NCBI GenBank assembly: GCA_964532715.1
Contig: CAZHIX010000016.1
Coordinates: forward strand, 1 to 23,261
DNA length: 23,261 nt
Origin: 1-14-0-10-45-29 sp964532715
Lineage (GTDB): Archaea; Micrarchaeota; Micrarchaeia; Anstonellales; Anstonellaceae
Direction of reading: 5' to 3'
The position numbers were made by a program, and so were the translations under genes. The notes under the pieces are model-generated. The model worked only from the letters and a program-made list of their open reading frames with translations. It did not search any database and was not told the DNA's origin. This document shows, piece by piece, positions 15,639-21,712 of this stretch. Each line of letters opens with the position of its first letter. Position 1 is the stretch's first letter.

Positions 15639-15696
15639 TTTATAAATTCCAAAACACCAACAGTAACGTGGACTTTTTTGTAAACCGCATATAAAA
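15639..15696 (+). promoter_or_regulatory. Two candidate TATA boxes for the ribosomal-protein operon
   Basis: TTTATAAAT (15639-15647) and ATATAAAA (15689-15696) precede the S19e gene by about 135 and 85 bases. Either could drive the operon. The first would place the hairpin at 15700-15726 inside the leader; the second would start transcription within it. Confidence 0.4.
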
Positions 15697-15699
15697 CGC

Positions 15700-15726
15700 G
15701 GACCCTGCAAACAAACTTTGCCGTCC
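15700..15726 (+). promoter_or_regulatory. Leader hairpin before the S19e operon
   Basis: GGAC pairs with GTCC, and after a small internal loop (CCT opposite C) GCAAA pairs with TTTGC around the five-base loop CAAAC. It may be a structured leader for autoregulation by an operon protein; no known riboswitch class is recognised. Confidence 0.35.
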
Positions 15727-15764
15727 CTGTGTCGGCTATTTTGAGTTTGAGGGAAAAAGTTTGA

Positions 15765-15772
15765 AAGGAGGT
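15765..15772 (+). promoter_or_regulatory. Strong Shine-Dalgarno site for S19e
   Basis: AAGGAGGT ends six bases before the ATG at 15779 and fixes the start of the first gene of the operon. Confidence 0.8.
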
Positions 15773-15778
15773 CAGTAG

Positions 15779-16198
15779 ATGGTTAATGCATATGACATAG
15801 ATGCTCTCAAGCTTGTTTACGCAACTGCGACAAAACTTGAGCAAATGCAAATTAAGGCACCCGAATGGGTAGGGAAAGTAAAATCTGGTTCACATAGACA
15901 GAGATTACCCCAAGACGATAATTTTTGGTATGTTAGATGTGCGTCTATATTGAGAAAGGCATACGCACAGCCAGGGATCGGAGTCTCAAAACTTAGAACC
16001 CATTATGGTGGCAGAAAAATAAGAGGAGTTTGCCCAGAAAAACACAGAAAATCTGGAGGAAACATGATACGCAAAGCGATGCAGGAGCTTGAACGTGCTG
16101 GTCTTATGAAAAAAGGAAAAACTGGACGAGAGCTCACGTCAAAAGGGCGTGCGCTAATAGATGCTGTAGCTAAACAGATTGACACAGCTAAAGAATAA
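15779..16198 (+). CDS. rps19e: Ribosomal protein S19e
   Basis: This is a small-subunit ribosomal protein shared by archaea and eukaryotes and needed for head assembly and 18S/16S precursor maturation. The 139-residue protein carries the family marks APEWVGKVKSG with the RLPQDDNFWYVRCASILRK block, GIGVSKLRTHYGG, and IRKAMQELERAGLMKK near the end, with the winged-helix fold. It opens the operon and the PDCD5 gene starts 11 bases later. Confidence 0.97.
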   Translation: MVNAYDIDALKLVYATATKLEQMQIKAPEWVGKVKSGSHRQRLPQDDNFWYVRCASILRKAYAQPGIGVSKLRTHYGGRKIRGVCPEKHRKSGGNMIRKAMQELERAGLMKKGKTGRELTSKGRALIDAVAKQIDTAKE

Positions 16199-16209
16199 GG
16201 TGTGAACAA

Positions 16210-16515
16210 GTGGCGGATGAACAAGCTGAACAGACACAAACAAACGCACAGGAGCAAAATAAAAAAGCACAACAGGAGATTATGATCAGACGTATGCTCG
16301 TGCAAGTTTTACAACCACAGGCATATGAAAGATTGATGATGATTAAAGCTCAAAACACACAAACATACCAGATAGTAGTTCAAACAATTGTTTCACTTGC
16401 ACAGCGAGGTAGGATTCAAGATAAAATAGATGAACAACAATTACGAGATATGATTATGAGGATATACGCCCAAAAACCACAAACAAAAATTGAGTTTAGA
16501 AGAAAAGGAGAATGA
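16210..16515 (+). CDS. PDCD5/TFAR19-like DNA-binding protein
   Basis: The 101-residue protein belongs to the archaeal/eukaryotic PDCD5 family, small three-helix proteins that follow S19e in many archaea. IMIRRMLVQVLQPQAYERL is the hallmark core, followed by the RIQDKIDEQQLRDMI helices. The N-terminus is Q-rich and probably flexible. It starts with GTG behind AAGGTG. Its last bases overlap the Shine-Dalgarno site of the next gene, implying coupled translation. The molecular role in archaea is not settled; nucleic-acid and chaperonin association are known from relatives. Confidence 0.93.
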   Translation: MADEQAEQTQTNAQEQNKKAQQEIMIRRMLVQVLQPQAYERLMMIKAQNTQTYQIVVQTIVSLAQRGRIQDKIDEQQLRDMIMRIYAQKPQTKIEFRRKGE

Positions 16516-16521
16516 GGAGGT
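16514..16521 (+). promoter_or_regulatory. Shine-Dalgarno site that decides the start of the 114-residue gene
   Basis: GAGGAGGT lies seven bases before ATG 16529. This favours that start over the in-frame ATG at 16490, which is inside the PDCD5 gene and would add 13 unconserved-looking residues. Confidence 0.75.
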
Positions 16522-16528
16522 AACACGT

Positions 16529-16873
16529 ATGTATCATCCAGGTAAAGTTGTTGAAATTTTAAGAAAAACAGATAAAGAAGTGATAAGTGCAGATGAAAGT
16601 GTGCAAGCAGTTCTTGAAATGTGGGATGAAAATATACTTACACTCATAGTCAACTCAAAAATTGAATCTAAGCTCAAAAATGCACAAATAGTTCTTGTAG
16701 ATTATCGCCCAGACGAAAAACATAACCCACCAGTACCGAAACATGAGATAGTGAAAATTATTGGCGCAAAAAAAGGCGAAAGTGTTTGGAATATATATAA
16801 GGAAATGTATGAAAAACGAAACAGAAAGGCAAGTGCAGTGCACAAACAACCTGCACAGAGTTATATTGGATAA
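16529..16873 (+). CDS. Conserved-looking small protein in the ribosomal operon, function unknown
   Basis: The 114-residue protein begins MYHPGKVVEIL and continues VQAVLEMWDENILTLIV, AQIVLVDYRP and PKHEIVKIIG, then a basic helical tail (GESVWNIYKEMYEKR). The alternation of short hydrophobic strands with glycine/proline turns suggests a small beta barrel (SH3- or OB-like), with a C-terminal helix. It sits between PDCD5 and L39e, so a ribosome, tRNA or nascent-chain role is plausible. I do not recognise a named family. Strong ribosome-binding site; 11 bases to the L39e start. Confidence 0.8.
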   Translation: MYHPGKVVEILRKTDKEVISADESVQAVLEMWDENILTLIVNSKIESKLKNAQIVLVDYRPDEKHNPPVPKHEIVKIIGAKKGESVWNIYKEMYEKRNRKASAVHKQPAQSYIG

Positions 16874-16884
16874 AAGGTGTTTAT

Positions 16885-17043
16885 ATGAGCAAAAAAACTC
16901 AGAAAAAAAAAGCTATGCTTGGAAAGAAAAACAAGCAGAATAAAAGGATACCGTTGTTTGTTGTTGCCAAAACAAAAAGAAAAGTAACGGCTAACAATAA
17001 GACCAGACAGTGGCGCACAAAAAAACTTAAGATTAAGGAGTGA
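16885..17043 (+). CDS. rpl39e: Ribosomal protein L39e
   Basis: This 52-residue gene reads MSKKTQKKKAMLGKKNKQNK at the start and ends TRQWRTKKLKIKE. It has the L39e pattern: basic N-terminus, KQN-(K/R)-x-(I/V)-P, then KTKRKV and an R-x-W-R motif. L39e lines the peptide exit tunnel. AAAGGTG lies five bases before the ATG. The stop overlaps the ATG-rich start of L31e, as usual for this pair in archaea. Confidence 0.95.
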   Translation: MSKKTQKKKAMLGKKNKQNKRIPLFVVAKTKRKVTANNKTRQWRTKKLKIKE

Positions 17044-17048
17044 TGAAC

Positions 17049-17510
17049 ATGGTTGAAACCGAAAAAAAGGTTGAGCGAATTTACATAGTAAATTTGAAAG
17101 ATGCTTACGAACATACCCGAAAAAAACGAGCCATACGAGCAATAAAACTGTTAAGAGAGTTTGTAGCAAAACACATGAAAGCAGAGTTAGAGACAGTAAA
17201 GATTAGCGAAACAGTGAATTCGTATGTATGGAGAGACTCTATAGAAAAACCCCCAAGAAAAATAAAAATCAAGGTAGTGAAACAAAAAGGCGGGGTTGAG
17301 GTAAGCATGCATGATGAGGAACAAACAACTGCACTCAAAGAACAAAAGAAAAAACAAAAAGAACAAAAAAAACAGACCAAACAAAAAAAAGCACCAAAAC
17401 AAGATGCAAAAACTCAGAATAAGCCAACCCCAACAGAAACTAAAACACCAGAAGTAAAAGAGAATAAAAAAGTTGAGAAAAAAGATTTGCCAGAACAATC
17501 AAAAAAATAG
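17049..17510 (+). CDS. rpl31e: Ribosomal protein L31e with a long lysine-rich tail
   Basis: L31e sits near the exit of the large-subunit tunnel, where signal recognition particle and other factors dock. The N-terminal 85 residues are typical: ERIYIVNLKDAYEHTRKKRA, AIKLLREFVAKHM, and VNSYVWRDSIEKPPRKIKIK. They are followed by about 65 residues of low-complexity K/Q/E/P/T sequence (KEQKKKQKEQKK and PTPTETKTPEVKEN), absent from ordinary archaeal L31e. ATG 17049 is preferred because AAGGAG lies eight bases before it; GTG 17040 and ATG 17043 are too close. Confidence 0.95.
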   Translation: MVETEKKVERIYIVNLKDAYEHTRKKRAIRAIKLLREFVAKHMKAELETVKISETVNSYVWRDSIEKPPRKIKIKVVKQKGGVEVSMHDEEQTTALKEQKKKQKEQKKQTKQKKAPKQDAKTQNKPTPTETKTPEVKENKKVEKKDLPEQSKK

Positions 17511-17536
17511 AACTTAAAGAATATTAAAACCAAGAG

Positions 17537-18217
17537 ATGAACAAAAATATGGGAATTGTAAAAACAAGTTTTGAAGGCAATTCGTTCGTGGGGCTTTTTG
17601 CAAGAGCTAGCGATGAGTATGTGATTATACCCTCGGCTTCACCATCAAAATTTGAACTGGCAGCAAATCAAATATCTCAAAAAGTGATAAAGACATCAGT
17701 TGCATCTTCACCATATATTGGACTTTACTGTGTTGCGAACAAACGTGCAGTATTGATGGCGCCATTTTGCACGCAAACAGAAATTGAAAAAATCACACAA
17801 CAAGAAATAGAAGTTGAGATTTTTGAAAACTCTAAATTTTGTGCAATTGCAAATAACATAGCATGCAATGATAAAATCGCTATAGTTAATGAACAACTTG
17901 CAAAAATTGATATTAAAAAAATTGAAGACGCTTTGCAAGTTGAAGCAATTCCAATGAAAATAAATCAGTACTATACAGTGGGGATGATGATAAGCTTAAC
18001 AAACAGAGGATTTTTGGTGCATAATAGGATTGAGGAAGAACAGATGCGCCGGATAGAACAGATTACACAGTTAAAAGGAATTAATGCCACAATTAATTCT
18101 GGAACCCCGATAGTCGGATTAGGCATAGTTGCAAATTCAAAGGGGGCGCTTGTTGGAGAGGCCACTACTGGATTTGAAACTGCGAGAATAGAACAAGGAC
18201 TTGAACTTATAGAATAA
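17537..18217 (+). CDS. eif6: Translation initiation factor 6 (aIF6)
   Basis: aIF6 binds the large ribosomal subunit at the L14e/L24e side and blocks joining with the small subunit. The 226-residue protein shows the fivefold repeat pattern of the pentein fold: GNSFVGLFARASDEYVIIP, SPYIGLYCVANKRAVLMAP, KFCAIANNIACND, VGMMISLTNRGFLVH, and TPIVGLGIVANSKGALVGE. The true start may be the ATG at 17549 (MGIVKTSFEGN), which fits family starts better; no ribosome-binding site decides. It precedes LX as in many archaea. Confidence 0.96.
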   Translation: MNKNMGIVKTSFEGNSFVGLFARASDEYVIIPSASPSKFELAANQISQKVIKTSVASSPYIGLYCVANKRAVLMAPFCTQTEIEKITQQEIEVEIFENSKFCAIANNIACNDKIAIVNEQLAKIDIKKIEDALQVEAIPMKINQYYTVGMMISLTNRGFLVHNRIEEEQMRRIEQITQLKGINATINSGTPIVGLGIVANSKGALVGEATTGFETARIEQGLELIE

Positions 18218-18234
18218 AAATAAAGGTGTATAGC

Positions 18235-18411
18235 ATGAAGTATTATGTTGAAGGAAAAATGAAAGTAGGTACAATAACACAAAAATTTGTAAAAGAGATA
18301 GATGCGATAAGCGAGAAACGTGCAAAAGAAATAATACTTACAAAACTTGGAAGCGACCATAAGTTAAAAAGGACACAGATCGAGATTACAAAAGTGGAGG
18401 TTGCCAAATGA
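18235..18411 (+). CDS. rplX: Ribosomal protein L18a (LX)
   Basis: The 58-residue protein matches archaeal LX: MKYYVEGKMKVG, TQKFVKEIDAISEKRAKEI, and LGSDHKLKRTQIEITKVEV. LX is the archaeal counterpart of half of eukaryotic L20e/L18a and binds the large subunit. ATG 18235 is chosen because AAAGGTG precedes it with normal spacing, whereas the GTG at 18226 lies within that site. The stop overlaps the prefoldin start (ATGA). Confidence 0.93.
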   Translation: MKYYVEGKMKVGTITQKFVKEIDAISEKRAKEIILTKLGSDHKLKRTQIEITKVEVAK

Positions 18412-18842
18412 ACGATGAAGAAGAACTCAACAAACTTGCGATGAGAGCACAGATCCTCAATCGCGAAGCACAGACTATGCAAAATCAAATTGATATGATG
18501 CAGACTGCGGTTGCAAATTTGGACGCCACAATTGACACGTTAAAAAATTTAAAAAAAGCACAAAAAGACACGATAGTCCCAATAGGTTCTGGGGCATACA
18601 TCACATGTAATGAAGTGGACACTCAGAACGTACTTGTTGCAGTGGGCGCAGGATTTATAGTAAAAAAAACTGCAAGTGAAGCAGTTGATATATTTGAAAC
18701 AAAAAGAAAAGATGCTACGGATTCACTTGAAAAAGCACAGAAAGCATTTTTACAATTAAACCAGAATTTACAAGACATGAATGCCCGCGCAACTATGATA
18801 AGCGCGAGGATGGAAGAAAATGTTCGGGCTACTCAAGAATAA
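18408..18842 (+). CDS. pfdA: Prefoldin alpha subunit
   Basis: Prefoldin holds unfolded proteins and passes them to the thermosome. The 144-residue alpha subunit has two long coiled-coil helices (residues about 1-50 and 95-144) linked by the beta hairpins VPIGSGAYITCNEVD and VLVAVGAGFIVKKTASEA, the alpha-subunit signature. Only two subunits per hexamer are alpha; the beta gene is not here. It overlaps LX by four bases and FtsY by 23, so the three are coupled. Confidence 0.95.
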   Translation: MNDEEELNKLAMRAQILNREAQTMQNQIDMMQTAVANLDATIDTLKNLKKAQKDTIVPIGSGAYITCNEVDTQNVLVAVGAGFIVKKTASEAVDIFETKRKDATDSLEKAQKAFLQLNQNLQDMNARATMISARMEENVRATQE

Positions 18843-20583
18843 GATTGCAGGATTTGTTTCAAAATTGACTGCAAAAAAAGAACAAACTGAGCCGAAGGCA
18901 GAAGAAATAAAGCAAGAACACGGCAAGCAGACAGAGAATGCGGATGAGAAGTTAAAGACAAATGAAATAGAAGCGGATATAGTTTCCGAAGAAATACAGG
19001 CTACCCAAAAAATAGAGAATGCAGATTCAGTGACGAACACAGAGAAAATACTTAAAGAAGATACTCGAACAAAACAAACTGCTTGGCAAAAGGAAGAAAA
19101 AATAGATGCCTCAAAAATGGCAGATGAATCAAAAGAAAAATCACGACAAATAAAAAAGACACAAAACAAAGAATTTGATGCACAAGAATCAGAAAATCTG
19201 CAAAAGTTGAATGAAGAAAAAGTATCGATTGAAAACGTTCATATAAAATTAGAAAACGACAAGATAGAAAAAGACAACAGTGCACGATTGCAAAAAACAG
19301 ATGACGAGATTGAGAGAAAAAAACAGGACAGCACTAAAAAACAAGTAATAATTGAAGCAGAAATAAAACCAGAAGAAATTGAAATAGTACAATCGGAAGA
19401 ACAACTCGTTGATAAAGAACACCAAGAGAATAAAGAACAGCTAAAAAAAATAGAAAACTCAAAACAGCAAAAAAAAGACAAACCAGAGGAAATCAAAACT
19501 AAATCTATATTTGAAAAAGCGTTTGGGTTTATATCAAAAAAAGAAAAAACACCGGCGTTTGAAAATGTTGAGCAGAGTAAAAAGAAGAAACAGATACAAG
19601 AGGTTGAACTTGAAGTTAAAGTATCTGACGTTGACGATGGGCATATTGAGAGATTAGAAAAAAGGGCAACTGCAACAAAAAAACAGACAGACGCAAAGAT
19701 AGGAGTTGCAAAAAGCGTAGCAAGCATATTTGGTGCAAAAATTGAACTTGAGAAAAAAGATGTAGCCGAACTTTTAGATGAGTTTGAATTATCGCTTATT
19801 GAATCAGATGTTGGCCTTGAAGTTTCTGCGCACATAAAAACAATGCTTGAACAAAGATTAGTTGGTATGAAAGTTGAGAAAACAAAGATGAAAGAACAGA
19901 TTAATGAAACTATAAAACAAGTTCTTGTGGAAGTTATGACAACTCAGCAAGAACCACGTGAGTTTTTAGATTTGATTAATGAAGCGAAAAAACCAGTAAA
20001 AATTTTGTTTGTTGGACCCAATGGCGCAGGAAAAACCACTACAATTGCAAAAATTGCAAAGATGCTTTTAAATGAGAATAAAACAGTATGCGTTGGAGCT
20101 TGTGATACGTTTAGAGCAGCTGCTATTGAACAGCTTAGCGAACATGCGCAACGACTTGGAATTGATATAATAAAGAGTAAATATGGAGCAGACCCGGCAT
20201 CAGTTGCGTTTGATGCGATAAAACATGCTAAGGCAAAAAATATAGATATAGTACTTATTGATTCGGCAGGAAGACAGGACACAAACACAAACCTTATTGA
20301 TGAAATGAAAAAAATTGTTAGAATATCACAGCCAGATATGAAAATATATATAGGTGAAAGCATTGGAGGCAGTGCACTCGTTGAACAAGTAAGCTCATTT
20401 CATGAGGCAATAAATATAGATGGGGCAATTCTTACAAAACTTGATTGTGACGCAAAAGGCGGTACGGCAATTTCACTTACATATTGCACTAGGGTACCTA
20501 TACTATTTTTAGGAGTTGGACAAAAATACGAAGACCTAAAGAAATTTGATGCATATGCGATTGCAAATGCAATTTTATCATAG
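18820..20583 (+). CDS. ftsY: Signal recognition particle receptor FtsY
   Basis: FtsY docks ribosome-SRP complexes at the membrane. The 587-residue protein starts MFGLLKNKIAGF, an amphipathic membrane-binding helix. A very long K/E/Q-rich region (about 20-270) follows, with coiled-coil character. The helical N domain comes next, then the GTPase G domain: P-loop GPNGAGKTT (399-407), DTFRAAAIEQL, DSAGRQDTN where DTAGR is usual, TKLDCDAKGG, and FLGVGQKYEDL at the end. Archaeal FtsY is commonly near 300-400 residues, so the A region is enlarged. The start lies inside pfdA with GGAAG before it. Its place after ribosomal and chaperone genes is typical of archaea. Confidence 0.96.
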   Translation: MFGLLKNKIAGFVSKLTAKKEQTEPKAEEIKQEHGKQTENADEKLKTNEIEADIVSEEIQATQKIENADSVTNTEKILKEDTRTKQTAWQKEEKIDASKMADESKEKSRQIKKTQNKEFDAQESENLQKLNEEKVSIENVHIKLENDKIEKDNSARLQKTDDEIERKKQDSTKKQVIIEAEIKPEEIEIVQSEEQLVDKEHQENKEQLKKIENSKQQKKDKPEEIKTKSIFEKAFGFISKKEKTPAFENVEQSKKKKQIQEVELEVKVSDVDDGHIERLEKRATATKKQTDAKIGVAKSVASIFGAKIELEKKDVAELLDEFELSLIESDVGLEVSAHIKTMLEQRLVGMKVEKTKMKEQINETIKQVLVEVMTTQQEPREFLDLINEAKKPVKILFVGPNGAGKTTTIAKIAKMLLNENKTVCVGACDTFRAAAIEQLSEHAQRLGIDIIKSKYGADPASVAFDAIKHAKAKNIDIVLIDSAGRQDTNTNLIDEMKKIVRISQPDMKIYIGESIGGSALVEQVSSFHEAINIDGAILTKLDCDAKGGTAISLTYCTRVPILFLGVGQKYEDLKKFDAYAIANAILS

Positions 20584-20683
20584 AACACACTTAAGCAACT
20601 AAAAGACGTTTTTGAGTAAGAACTGGATAGCGATAGCAAAATAAATCCAACAGATTTTTTAATATAGCAAAAATGAATTAAGT

Positions 20684-21655
20684 ATGCAAGAGAGCCAGAT
20701 AGAGTTAGAAATCAATAACGAGTTTGTTGATTCACCACCTATGAACCCAGATATTGGGGGATTGGAGATATTTACTATAAAACACGTAAAAAATCCAATG
20801 TATGATGGTTTACAAGTTGATAATGAATTAGTTAGAGCACTTTTTATTTCGATGCAAAAAAAAATATCAAAACTTAGGATAAAAAATGAGCGGAAAATTA
20901 TTGGAGCTCAAACAAGACCAGTGCAGAGTGCAGTAGTAAAATTAGACCAGTTTGGTAGAGTTGAGATGGTAGCAGAGTCACAACAAAGGTATGAGCTTAT
21001 TGAACAGATTTCTGAGTTGATGGTAGGAGAGATGTATGAATCGTGCAATCAGAACATGACAAACGTGGTTGAAGCATTTGATTTGTTTTGGAGCTATATG
21101 AGTGCGATAGAATACAAAGCAGACGACTTGATGAGCACACTTTTGATTTGTTTACAAGAGTTCAAAATGCAAAAAGAACCGACGATAATATCAAATGAAC
21201 CATGGGCAAGCCCACTTAGAAGTAGCATATTTGAAATAGAATTACAAAAACAAAAAATGACTAATGAAAACGAAGGTGGATTAAAACAAGCGGAGACTAA
21301 GATTGCAATAAAGATTGTATCTATACGAGAAATGCTTAGAATTTATTTTGAAAAATATCCTCAAAAATATAAAACGGCGATAGAAAAGGTAAGTGGAGTT
21401 GAGAATGTAGATGAAAAAAATATGCAAAAGATAATAGAGGAGCAGGTTTCACGATTAGGGATATGGGAATTTGCAGTTAGAATTTGGACAGACGTACATG
21501 GATTTGAAATGAACAGAGCGCTAGAATTAGGAATAATAGAACCAGTTTTTCATACAGACAAATGGATTTTGTGTCCAAGATGGAATAGGAATAACCCCAC
21601 AGAAGGAGTAAAAGAGATATCTGAGTTGATTGCAAAACATTACAAAACAATTTAG
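20684..21655 (+). CDS. Protein of unknown function, 323 residues
   Basis: No family is recognised. It is soluble, mostly helical, methionine- and glutamate-rich, with no signal sequence or membrane span. Features are an acidic N-terminus, a basic helix KKISKLRIKNERKIIGAQTR, a long helical centre (ELIEQISELMVGEMYESC), and an aromatic C-terminal part (RLGIWEFAVRIWTDVHGFEM, then DKWILCPRWNRNN). The final CPRW segment and tryptophans could form a binding surface. A TATA-like TTTTTTAATATAG lies about 20 bases before the ATG, suggesting a nearly leaderless transcript of its own, apart from the FtsY operon. Codon use looks like its neighbours. Confidence 0.75.
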   Translation: MQESQIELEINNEFVDSPPMNPDIGGLEIFTIKHVKNPMYDGLQVDNELVRALFISMQKKISKLRIKNERKIIGAQTRPVQSAVVKLDQFGRVEMVAESQQRYELIEQISELMVGEMYESCNQNMTNVVEAFDLFWSYMSAIEYKADDLMSTLLICLQEFKMQKEPTIISNEPWASPLRSSIFEIELQKQKMTNENEGGLKQAETKIAIKIVSIREMLRIYFEKYPQKYKTAIEKVSGVENVDEKNMQKIIEEQVSRLGIWEFAVRIWTDVHGFEMNRALELGIIEPVFHTDKWILCPRWNRNNPTEGVKEISELIAKHYKTI

Positions 21656-21712
21656 TAGGTTGAAATTAGATATACAAGATACGCAAACACTAGCTCATTT
21701 GATTGAGTTATT

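Noticed and set aside
19239..19835. 198-codon minus-strand open frame
   Set aside because: It is the antisense of the K/E-rich part of ftsY; its S/F/C-rich product has no ribosome-binding site or family likeness.
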